DNA of 64,000 bases. Source: Clarkia xantiana subsp. parviflora (Eukaryota; Streptophyta; Magnoliopsida; Myrtales; Onagraceae). Under the pieces are notes generated by a model. The model was not told the origin of the DNA and did no database searches. It was given only the letters and a program-made list of their open reading frames with translations. This document shows positions 44,766 through 55,071 of the stretch, piece after piece. The position numbers and the translations under genes are program-made. The first letter of the stretch is position 1. Every line of letters starts with the position of its first letter. The DNA is taken from contig JAPTYO010000015.1 of the NCBI GenBank assembly GCA_036873135.1, positions 5,788,839-5,852,838 on the forward strand, read 5' to 3'.

Positions 44766-44780
44766 TGGCGCCGTCTGTGG
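44766..44780 (+). other. D primer-binding site
   Basis: TGGCGCCGTCTGTGG, one base after the LTR end; same type as A1 and B. Confidence 0.85.
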
Positions 44781-44800
44781 GAACCAAACAAAAAGCTGAT

Positions 44801-47158
44801 ATGCCTTCTACTCGATCGATGGCGGCTGGCAAGAACAGAAGACAGGGACAATCCGGTGGTTCCCGCCACCCCGCTGCAACGAATCTTTATTCAGTACCGG
44901 AACAGGAGGAAAACCAGAATCATCCTCCGGCTGAGCTCTCCCAGACAGGAGGGCACAACGGAGATCCCGAAGATATTGCTCCTCAGCACCAGGGCAATAG
45001 GGGGCAGGAGGCTCCCCCAGCTACAGACTTGACGAGGGCCGTGGCGGAAGCCATGCCCATGTTTCTGGCGGCTGTAGAGGCTCTCTTGGATCGGAGAGAG
45101 GCTGCGAGGAGGTAGGAGGAGATGCCCCCGTTGGAGGAAGCGGCCCCGCCAACAGAGGGTCGGAACGCACAGGAAGCCCCGCCCCGAGGCCAGGACAGAG
45201 GAAGGGCAGCCGGTGAGCCGGAGAGGTTCGTGGTTGATGGGCCAGGACCAGTATAGCACAGGACCATTCCCCTGAATGGTCCCATCACTCCCGACCAGGT
45301 GGTAAGGATCGTGAACATCTGTATGGGAGAGCAGAAGCCACTGGTGTCGGAGCTAAGGGATCGATCCACTCATCCCTTCGTTCCCCGACTCATTGACACC
45401 CTAGCCCCGCCTGGGCTAGGCATCCCCACAATAAAGGAGTATGATGGCGAAGGAGATCCAGTTCGCCACGTCCAGAAGCACCTCATGGCGTGTATGGGAA
45501 GAGCCCCGAGTGAAGACATAGTGTGTACGCTGTTCCCGAACACACTGGGAGAAAGAGCCCTGACCTGGTTCTTTAGTCTGCCCCCAGGCTGCATCACTTG
45601 CTGGGCAGACATGCACGACCGATTCATTCAGCAGTACCAAGGCCGGAGGCGCTTATTGAAGAGCGTGAGGTCCCTGACCCAGGTGGTGCAGAGGCCCGAC
45701 GAATCGCTAGCTCATTATTACCAGCGGTACACAGCCAGCGTAGCAGAGATAGACGAGGAAATCTCAGAGGGCGAAACCATCCGTACCTTCATTCGGAACC
45801 TGACAGCCCCCTATGGCTCCGACTTGATGCACAGCGTGGCTGAGAAAGCTGTGTGGAATATGGAGGCATTACAGAAGAGGGTGAAACGGCAGATCGATGT
45901 CCAGGAGTCGAAGATAGCCGCGGGAGAACTGGAGCCCCCAAAGTCGAACAAAGGGAAGCAGTCGGTTAAACCTTTCGACGATCGTAAGTCAAAGTGTAAA
46001 CCCGACAGTGGCAAGAATCGAGGCCGTCCGGATCGGAGGGACGATAGGCGTTCTTCAAGGAAGGATAAGCGGGAGGATTTTGACATTCCTCTCAACTGCT
46101 CCATGGCGGAGGTGCTGACAGTCATGGAACGACAAGGTATCTCCAGATACCCCCCGAAGAAGGATGGAGAATTCTTGGGATCCCGCACGGATCGCTACTG
46201 TCGATTTCACCGCGCAAATGGTCACGACACCAATCACTGTCGGGAACTGAAGAAGGAGATTGAAAAGCTAATCCAGAAGGGGAAGCTCAAGGAATTCGTC
46301 GGGGACAAGCGGTGTCGATCCCGCTCTCGGTCCCGATCGCGGTCCCGTTCTCGATCCCACGATCGGTCCCCGAAAAAGAAGAGAACTGATCCAGAGTCAT
46401 CCGGTGCTCGCAAGGAGAGACGAGTTATCAACGTAATTCATGGAGGATTTGCTGCTGGAGGTGATACCTCATCCGCCCGAGAGGTCTATGCCTCTAGAAT
46501 CCCTACGGCGGTGGTACTGGGTAAGAGGTCCCGATCTTGGACCTTGAAAGAAGAAATGGTAATCACCTTCTCGTCGGAAGACCTCATAGGCGTAGAGACT
46601 CCGCACGACGATGCCTTGGTGGTAACCTTGGATGTAGACGGGTTCGAAATGAAGAGAATTATAATCGATGGAGGAAGCTCCTCCGACATTCTATTCATGG
46701 ACGCGCTGGAAGCTATGGGGAAGACGAAGAAAGATCTGAAGGAGGCGAACTTCCCGATGGTCGGGTTCTCTGGCTCAACCTCCTATCCGCTAGGAGTAAT
46801 CACCTTACCAGTGGAGTTTGGTAGTGGGTGGAAATCAGAAAGGAGGAACGTGGAGTTTGTCGTGGTTGATTCCGCGGGGACCTACAACGCGATTATCGGG
46901 AGAACCACCATTAATCCCCTGATGGCGGTTGCCTCGACAGTGCACCAGAAGATGAAGTTCCCAACCGACCATGGAGTCGGAGAGGTTAAGGGCGACCAGG
47001 TGGCTTCCCGAAAATGCTATGTTAATGCCACCCGGAGGAGGAGGCGAGAGGCCATGACTGTCCTCCAGACAGACACGGATCACAGAGAAGAGTTTGGGCG
47101 TCCCGCCCCCGTAGAAGATCTGAAAGAAGTCAATTCGACGGACCCCAGAGGAAGGTGA
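44801..47158 (+). pseudogene. gag: D gag-protease, two amber stops
   Basis: From the ATG at 44801 one frame runs to 47158 with in-frame TAG at 45113-45115 and 45254-45256. Capsid: YDGEGDP, WFFSLP, RTFIRNL. A CX2HX4HX4C knuckle at 46199-46240 is followed by a run of Arg-Ser dipeptides (about 46309-46370), then the protease with D-G-G-S (Asp at 46667-46669) and IIGRTTIN. A one-base deletion near 47125, relative to E, throws the frame out before RT; in E gag-protease and RT are continuous. The Arg-Ser run resembles SR splicing factors and is unusual for Gag. Confidence 0.88.
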
Positions 47159-50100
47159 AAATCGGGTCTGCTCTGACTGAGGAGACAGCCCAAAAATTGG
47201 TGGAGTTGTTGAAGGAGTTCAAGGAGCTGTTTGCCTGGTTCCCGAGCGATATGCCAGGAATCAGCCCCGATGTGATCGTACACGAGCTGAAGATAGACCC
47301 TGCGATCAAGCCTATCACACAGAAAAGGCGTCCGATGGGCACGGACAAGAAGATCGCGATCCAGCAGGAGGTAGGCAGGTTGCTCGATGCTGGGTTCATT
47401 AAGGAGCTCCGATTCCAGACTTGGGTTGCCAACCCAGTGCTGGTGAAGAAGACTAACGGGAAATGGCGAATGTGTGTGGACTTCCGCGACTTGAACAAGG
47501 CTTGGCCAAAGGACTGTTATCCACTCCCGAGGATCCACCAGCTGGTGGATGCCACATCGGGACATGAGCTGTTAAGTTTCATGGATGCGTATTCAGGCTA
47601 CAACCAGATCAAGATGGCCAAGGAAGACGCTCCTCATACAACGTTCTATGCAGACAGTGACATCTATCACTATGATGTCATGCCTTTCGGGTTGATCAAT
47701 GCTGGGGCCACCTACCAACGGATGGTGAACAAACTGTTTGGAGATATGCTGGGAGAAACCATGGAAGCTTACGTGGACGATATGCTGGTGAAGTCCCGAC
47801 AAGCCGAGGATCACGTACACAACCTTACCATGGCGTTTGAGCGGATGAGGCTCCATCAAGTCCGCTTGAACCCGACGAAATGCGCCTTCGGAGTCCACTC
47901 AGGGAAATTTTTGGGCTTCATGGTGAGCCAGAGAGGAATTGAAGTGAATCCTGAGAAGCTGAGGGCAATCGAGGAGATGCAGTCTCCGATAAACCATCGG
48001 GAGGTGCAAGTGCTGAATGGCCGACTAGCTGCAATGAATCGCTTCTTGTCCAAAGCCAGCGACCGATCAATGCCGTTTTTTGAAGTCTTGAGGGCCAACA
48101 AAAAATTCGAATGGACCGCCAAATGTGAAGAGGCGTTCCAAGCACTCAAGCAGCACCTTCGCACACTCCCGCCGCTGGCGAAACCGGTTCCAGGCGAGCC
48201 ACTCTACCTTTATTTGGCTGTTTCTGAATTTGCCATTAGCTCTGTGTTAGTAAAGATTGTCGAGGGTAATCAAGTCCCCGTCTATTATGTAAGCAAGGCA
48301 CTTGCCAAATCTGAATTGAACTATCTCGCGGTTGAGAAGTACCTCTTTGCGTTGATTATTACTGCTCGGAAGCTAAGGCCATATTTCCACGCACACGAGA
48401 TCACTGTGCTGACGAACCAGCCTTTGAAGCATTTTTTGAACCGACCGGATGCGTCGGGGAGATTAGTGAAATGGGCAGTAGAGCTTAGCGAGTTTCGCAT
48501 ACACTTCGCTACGAGAACAGCCATTAAGGGCCAGGCATTAGCAGATTTCATAGCAGAGTCTACAGCCCCCGATCAGGAAGAAGCGGGCCCTGTAGAGGGG
48601 GCAACCATGGAGGTCCCGATAGAAGAACAACCAGAGAGGGCAGAGCAATCAGAACAGCAAAACAAGGAAAATACCTGGGAGATGTACACGGATGGCTCCG
48701 CGAGTTCAGACGGATCAGGAGCGGGCTTCTTGTTGATACCACCGGGTGAAGGTGAACCGCTCCGATACGCCTTGGCTTTAACATTCAAGGCCACAAACAA
48801 CGAAGCGGAGTACGAAGCTCTTATCACGGGCCTAAAAATCGCTAAAGGCACTGGAATCGATCACTTGAGAGTGAAGTGCGACGCAGCTTTAATCGTGAAC
48901 CAGGTTCAAGGGCGATACGAAGCAAGGAGTCCGATAATGAAGAAGTATCAGCGAGAGGTACAAGCCCTGAAAGAGAGCTTCAAAAGCTTCGATATCGAGG
49001 CAATTCCGAGGGAGGAAAACGTAGAGGCAGATGCCTTGAGTAAATTTGCCCTGGGGGCACCCTTGGAAGAAAATCGGAAGGTGCACTTCTTGGAGAAGGT
49101 GATCTTATCGACCATCGACCCGACGCAGGTGTGCACCATTGAGGCAAAATCGGAGGAAGAGCCCACTTGGATGACCCCGATAGTCGCGTATCTGACTACG
49201 GGGGCAGTCCCCGAGGATAAGGTAGCAGCAGACAGGATATGTCGGATCGCGTTTAATTATGTGATGCTGGACAATCAGCTATACAAGAAGGGCTGGTTCT
49301 CCACTCCGTACTTAAAGTGCGTGACAGAACCCGACACCAATCGAATCCTGAAGGAAATGCATGAAGGGGTCGCGGCTTGTCACGAAGGGGCCTGATCCAT
49401 TATGAGGAAGGTGTTGAATTTAGGCTACTATTGGCCCACGATGAACAAGAAAGCAACGGCGTTGGTCCGATCCTGCGACGCGTGCCAGAGGTACGCCCCG
49501 AGTATCGTGGCTCCGGCCGCTAATATGACATCCATCAAGAGCGCTTGGCCCTTGGCGCAGTGGGGCATCGACTTGGTGGGACCTCTTCCACAAGCACAAG
49601 GTCAATGTAAGTATTTACTTGTAGCTATCGATTATTTTATGAAATGGATAGAGGCGAAGGCATTGGCCAGAACAACGGGGAACCAGATCGTCAAGTTCCT
49701 CCAAACCCACATCGTGTCCAGATACGGGATTCCTAAGGTGGTAATCAGCGACAATGGCCCACCGTTTAACGGCTCTCAGGTGAGGGAGTATCTGGAAGAA
49801 TTGAACATTGAGCATCGGACCGCCTCCGTACGCCATGCTCAGACTAATGGCCAGGTAGAGTCAGCCAACAAAGTCGTGATGGATGGCCTGAAGAAGAGGG
49901 TCTATGCCTTGAAGGGCAAATGGCTGAACGAACTGGAAAACGTGCCTTGGGCTGTCAGAATGACACCCAAGCGATCAACAGGGGAGACTCCGTTTGGCCT
50001 CGTTTATGGCACGGAAGTTGTCGCCCCTGTGGAGGTAGCTGTGGCGTCCCATCGGATGAGATATTACGAGCCCCTGACGAACGATGAAGTGAGACGTCTG

Positions 50101-50403
50101 GACTTGGACCTACTCGAAGAGAAGAGGCTGGAAGCCGATGAAGTCCAAGCTCGAATGCGTTTAGCGACGGCTAGGTACTACAATCGGCGAGTGAAGTCCC
50201 GACAGTTCTTTGTCGGGGAGCTGGTTTGGCGTCGCAACGAGTTCACCCTTTTGGATCGAATCAACAAGATGTCACCAAAATGGGAAGGACCTTATAAGGT
50301 CGTGGGGATGCCAGCTCCGAATGCATACAAGTTGGAAGACCTCGATGGCAGAACGTTAAAGCATTCTTTTAGTGGCGAACACTTGAAGAAACACCATGCT
50401 TGA
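47155..50403 (+). pseudogene. pol: D pol: RT, RNase H, second RNase H, integrase
   Basis: RT has WRMCVDFRDLNKA, MPFGLINAGATYQ and YVDD at 47770-47781. Next come the usual Ty3 RNase H region (LYLAVSEFAIS, YYVSKAL) and a second RNase H (YTDGSAS, NNEAEYEAL, DALSKFALG), as in Tat elements. Integrase follows: H-H-C-C zinc region across 49357-49485, then D at 49570, D at 49750 and E at 49858, the D-59-D-35-E spacing of integrases. The C-terminal tail ends RRNEF...HLKKHHA. A CGA-to-TGA change at 49393-49395 splits RNase H from integrase. No chromodomain is seen. Confidence 0.92.
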
Positions 50404-50940
50404 AGAAATTCGCCTTAAGTGGTGCCCGAAAAAGTCGCCTTAAGTGGTGCCGATAAAGTCGCCTTAAGTGGTGCCCAATGTAAAATCACCTTAAGTGGTG
50501 TATGCTGTGTATCGTTTAAATCGATGTAAGCCAATTTTGTGCCATCAATAAATAAAGAGGTTGCTTCCAAATAAGAGTTGTTCTTAGATTTATGCTAAGT
50601 GTAAAAGTCGCCTTCAGTGGTGCACGAGAAAAGTCGCCTTCAGTGGTGCACGAAGAAAGTCGCCTTCAGTGGTGCACGAGAAAAGCCGCCACTTAGATTT
50701 ATTCTAAGTATCCAAAAGTCGCCTTCAGTGGTGCACGAGAAAAGCCGCCTTAAGTGGTGCACAATCCTTAGATTTATTCTAAGTATCAAAAAGTCGCCTT
50801 GAGTGGTGCACGATACTAAGTCGCCTTGAGTGGTGCACGATCTTTAGGTTTATCCTAAGTAATGATTAAGTCGACTTAAGGGATGCGCGGAACTAAGTCG
50901 CCTTAAGTGGTGCAAGTCATTAAATCGTCGGGAAAGACGT
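50404..50940 (+). repeat. D tandem array between integrase and aORF
   Basis: Repeats of CGCCTTAAGTGGTGC and CGCCTTCAGTGGTGCACGAG, about fifteen in all. They are interspersed with small hairpins such as ACTTAGA-TTTAT-TCTAAGT (50691-50709) and a TTAGG...CCTAA variant near 50852. Same location as the A1 array. 50941-51110 shows nothing. Confidence 0.85.
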
Positions 50941-51110
50941 TCAAGAATGTCTTAAGTATCGAGGTTTCGACTTAAGCACGTATAAGTAAAGTCATTCGGA
51001 GAAGTGCAACGAAAGATCGGAACTAAAGAAGTCTGATATTGATAAAGGGCTCAAGGGCCCGACGACGACAAGAGAGAAGAAGTTACAAGGACTCTAAAAA
51101 GATAAAACAT

Positions 51111-53817
51111 TCAAGCTTGGTCCTTGTCGGCAGCATTGGCAGCAGCTGGGTCCGCGGAGTCGGTAGCAGAGGGATCCACAGGATTGGCTTCGGGAGGATT
51201 GACTATCGGGGCGTCCGCACTTGGAAGTTCAGAAGCATCTTCGACAATTATGGGGGTACTCCCCCCATCACTCTCCTCGGAAAGAGCAAAGTACTTCTTC
51301 GCAAAGGGAGCAAGGGAAGGAGACTTGTCGAAGTTGATAGCATCCCCATACTCCAGGTGGAGCTCCTCAACCGCATTGAAGAGAGTGTTCTCCACCTCCG
51401 CGCCGAAGAACTTCATGGCAATAGCTTGGAAGCCCTCAGACCTCCGATAGTCCTCCCGGCCCTTTACCTCCGCTTCGACCAGCTGCGCAGGAAATCCCGC
51501 GATGAGCTCCTCCAGAGCATTCTTCTCAAGGACCAGTTGGTCCTCGGCAGCCTTCTTCTCCTGGGTCAGCCTGTCCACAACTGCCCCCCGCTCCTGTCGC
51601 TCTTGCCTCAAGAGCCCCTCGAAGTCCGCGATCTGCTGCTGGAGGTCCCGAATCTTCTGATTGAGGACAGCCTGCTCTTTGACAAGCTTCCCCCGCGAAG
51701 ACTGGGAGGCCTTGAGATCCTCCTGAAGCTGCTCGCGGACCCCTCGGTCCCGCTCCCGGGACTCATCATAGGCAATAACATACCCGATGAGGCGGTTGAA
51801 GTCCCCAAGCTCCTGAAACAAGAAGGAAAAATATTAAAGGACAAACGACCTGATTTATCATGAAAAGATGAAGAAGTGAAGTCTTACCTGTATACGGCGC
51901 ATGGCCATATTCCGGACATCCCGCTGCATATGCGTCCGATTGAGGCAAATCGGATACGCATAGAAGGCAGGATCGAACCTGCCAGCAGATGCAGGGCCAG
52001 CTCCTGGTCCTGCTCCCCTTGTGTGAGCGGGACTCCTTGAAGCGTCTGGATAGGAGTCCAGGGGGCATTCTCCTGTGAAGAATTGAAGGGCTTATAGAAG
52101 TTCCCATCAAGAGCAAGAGGAGAAACAGGACGAGGAATGGAAGGGCACGCCTCCGTCTCGGCCCGAACAGGGGAAGGAGTGAACTCATGAATAGGGGATG
52201 GCTGCCGCTGCTGCGGAGAGGATGAAGGAGGCGGCCCCTGAGGGGTTGGTTTCAAGGGGGATTGCCCCGCCTTCCGACGCTGACGAGGGGGGCCACCCTC
52301 GTCAGTCTCCTCAGAGGATTCTAAGGTCTCCACCTGACGAAATTGTTCGCCAGTCGGTGCCTTCTCTCCAGCTGAGGAAGGCACCCCCGCTGAAGACGGT
52401 GCGTCTGCGGAAGCTGCAGCACCCGATGGAGCTCCCGAGCGACCTGCACCTGGAGGATGAGAAGCTTCAGAAAGGTAGTCAGGAAGTTCATCGGGATTCT
52501 TACACCAAATGATACGTCGGGAGACGTATTGATCCTTCCCACGATAATGATAGTAGCCTGCCTTCAAGACTCGGGGAGTTTCGCCTCGAAGGATTCTTTT
52601 GACATCAGCGATGCGGGCTTCCTTGGTCGAAGAAATCAAATCCGTCGGGACCATCCTTTTGTATGATTTAATAGCAAGTCAGAGTTTTTTACCTTCTTCA
52701 GCATTCTGGACATCAAAGAGCTGGTCCAGATCCACCCGCTTCCGCTTGGGTTGCTCTGCTGAAGGAGACCCCGACCTAGCAGCAGTCTTCTTGGCGGACT
52801 TCCTCTTCCGCGAGGGGCGGACAGCATCAGTCTCCCCCTGCTTAAGGAATAGATCGGTCAGCACAGATACCTTCTTGGCTGCAAACATTAAACAAAGAAG
52901 AGTTAGAAGTTTACCCAAGGAACCATATTGGAAGGGCCGTCGAAGAGCTGCCCCCCAGAAACAATATCGAGGAGTCGGATCCCGGCGTGCACCAGGTCCC
53001 GCTCCACGAGTGAGTTGGCGTTAAGAGGAGTGTAAGACTCCTCCCACCGATAAAGCTGGATAAGTTGGAGAGTCTCAAAATCCTCGTCAGCATAAGTGTG
53101 GAAAGCAGGCGGAGGGTCTGCTGCCACCTCCCAACGAGGCCAGGGAATTGAGGAGTGACGGATAAAGAAGTAGCTCTTCTTCCAGCTACTGTTGTCGGAC
53201 CCTGTATCAATCAAGAGTCCCCGACCCTTGACCACCTTCCAGGTGTCACTGGTCCAACCGTACCGGGCAAGCTGCTGCTTACTCCACTTGGGCATCCGAG
53301 GGTAGAAGGCGCAAACCCCCGCCTCATTGCACTTCATCCCATAAAAGGTTCTGAAGAGTTGGAGGCTGTAGACCCACTTCTGTCGGAGACAGAGGACTTG
53401 AAAGGCGTTCCAGAGGCGGATGGCATGGGGAGAAAAGGTAGTGGGGTGCGTTCTGTAATGATGGCATAGCTCGACCAGATTACCGCAAAAGGGGAACCTG
53501 ATCCCCGCTGATATTTGTCCCGTAGAGACAAATACCTCCCCTTTCTGGGGACGAGTAACCTCAGGGTTACTCGAGGGACGATGCCGAGGATACGGGAAAC
53601 GAGGTTCCCAGGTGATGGTGATGCAACCCTCTCGGAGAGCTGCATCGTAAGCAGTATTGGAAATCTCATTTGGAGCATAATCAAAATTAAAGGGTTTTCT
53701 CCCCTCAGAGCTGGAACCGCTGTCTGAAAAGCAACCATGGCAAGAAAATACAGTGGGACTCTTGGAAAATTAGAAAGGAAAAGACGAACAAGCAACAAAG
53801 GGGGATCCCTTACCAGA
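51111..53817 (-). pseudogene. D aORF, antisense gene, cut by E at codon 2
   Basis: Exon 1 remnant TCTG (53817-53814), GT at 53813, acceptor before 53723, then the PF04195-like domain (VRFPFCGNL-type motif, VLC, LFRTFYG, SYFFIRH) to about 52920. The next part is a basic Lys/Arg-rich segment and a Ser/Pro/Gly-rich region with VSRRIIWCKNPDELP (to about 51890), then the coiled-coil exon 51821-51111 with an acidic Asp/Ala end. A TGA near 52662 interrupts the middle. Its sequence is close to E aORF. The start codon itself is on the other side of E. Confidence 0.8.
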
Positions 53818-54515
53818 TGTTGGATCACGGTGGAACTCCGGTACGGATCTTGACGGAAATCCTAGCTCCTTTGCTCCACGCAATCCTGCAGGAGGGGATA
53901 GACCGGGCGGTGACCCAGAATCCCTCTCCGATGCTTAAATGAGTACTTCGTCTGACTGGCAAGTAACAGATATCAAAGTGTATTCAACTCAACGTAAGTG
54001 ATCTGAGGTGACCTCCTGCCCTTTTATAGGCAAAGAGGTGCCTCAGGTACCTGGCGAACCGTTAGGGGTGGTTAGCCCGTATCCCGCTTATCTCGTACGT
54101 GATCTCGCGTATCTTAGCCATGCCCCGCGTATCTCGGCCACGATCCGTGTATCTTAACCACGTTCCGTATATCTCGGCCACGCCCCGCATATCTTGGCTT
54201 TATCCTCTGATAACGAGTCCCGACTCCCGTCGGGGACTCCAGAGTTATCTCGTTGTGTCACCGCTCGGGGCCCCTCGTCATCGTGACAGGGCCAATCATT
54301 CTCAGGGATTCATCATCGGGGCCTACTTAAAGGCTTCTCATCGGGGAGCTTCCAGCTCCACTATCGGGACCGACTCTGTCAGGACCTTGCTTCGTCGGGA
54401 CTCCCTTCATCGGGACCCTTCTCCTAGGTTATCTTGACCCTTACTCTTGGCCTGGTGGGCTTGTTTGCCGTTTCTTCGCCGTTAAAGGGCCTGACGGCTA
54501 TAATCGGACCCATCA
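53818..54515 (-). repeat. E 3' LTR
   Basis: 698 bp, reverse complement of the D 5' LTR with scattered differences. TATA box (minus) at 54022-54028; 22-bp repeats at about 54085-54200. Confidence 0.95.
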
Positions 54516-54531
54516 TTTGCCCCCAAGACAT
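54516..54531 (-). other. E polypurine tract
   Basis: Minus strand CATGTCTTGGGGGCAA-type tract directly before the TGATGG LTR start. It is analogous to TTGACTCGGGGGCA in A, B and F. Confidence 0.8.
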
Positions 54532-54902
54532 GAGGGACTTTTAGTTCGTCGTGTCTTCCAGCTCCCGATTTTCTAATACTAGAGTCGGGGATCTGTTCCT
54601 TGGTTCAGTTACTAAATGTTATCAGTCTTCTCCTCCACGTTTCTCTCAGGGTTTTGTAGATAACTGCTATATCCCAAAGGTCTCTTCGGTTCTCTAGTGC
54701 ATTAAATGCAGCAGATAATGGAGTGACGTTTTCGACCCACGTGCCTGATTTTTCGCGCCTGTCCTTTTCTGAAAAGTGCTTTTCAGGCCGTTTCATCATT
54801 ACGCCCGTTGTCCTTCTGCACGTTTCATCTCAACGGTCCAGATTAAGACTCTTCGACTTCGACGACTCGGATCGAAGTGTCCTTTCAATCGTCTTCTTCG
54901 AC

Positions 54903-54909
54903 TATAAAA
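54903..54909 (+). promoter_or_regulatory. E aORF TATA box
   Basis: TATAAAA, followed by AACCCTAGCC, a telo-box-like motif common in plant gene leaders, about 165 bases before the aORF ATG at 55072. Upstream, CTCAACGGTCCAGATT (54828-54843) looks like ordinary plant promoter DNA. This supports an independent antisense transcript. The 54532-54902 stretch holds no gene. Confidence 0.6.
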
Positions 54910-55071
54910 CCCTAGCCACAGTCACAATTTAACTTTTACCGTCTTCGAATTCTCAAAAGCTCTCTGCGATTCCTCTGCAATTCCAAGCTCTGTGATTTCG
55001 AAGATCTTTGGAGTTTTTCCGATCATCTTTCCGGCGGCCTCTCGTTCATCTCCTTCAACCTCTACTTCATT

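Larger units (their letters stand above)
44068..53817 (+). mobile_element. Element D: Tat-lineage Ty3/gypsy with pol and antisense aORF, interrupted by E
   Basis: 5' LTR (44068-44764), PBS, gag-protease, RT, two RNase H domains, integrase, hairpin array and aORF on the minus strand. At 53817 element E begins, in opposite orientation, so D's own 3' end lies beyond the window. Dual RNase H plus an extra antisense gene is the known Tat-lineage layout. Lesions in gag, at the gag-pol border and before integrase make it inactive. Confidence 0.92.

Noticed and set aside
53800..54520. D/E junction as a fold-back or assembly palindrome
   Set aside because: The LTR starts precisely at TGTTGG with PPT on its far side, and D and E differ throughout, which fits insertion of a sibling better than an inverted duplication.
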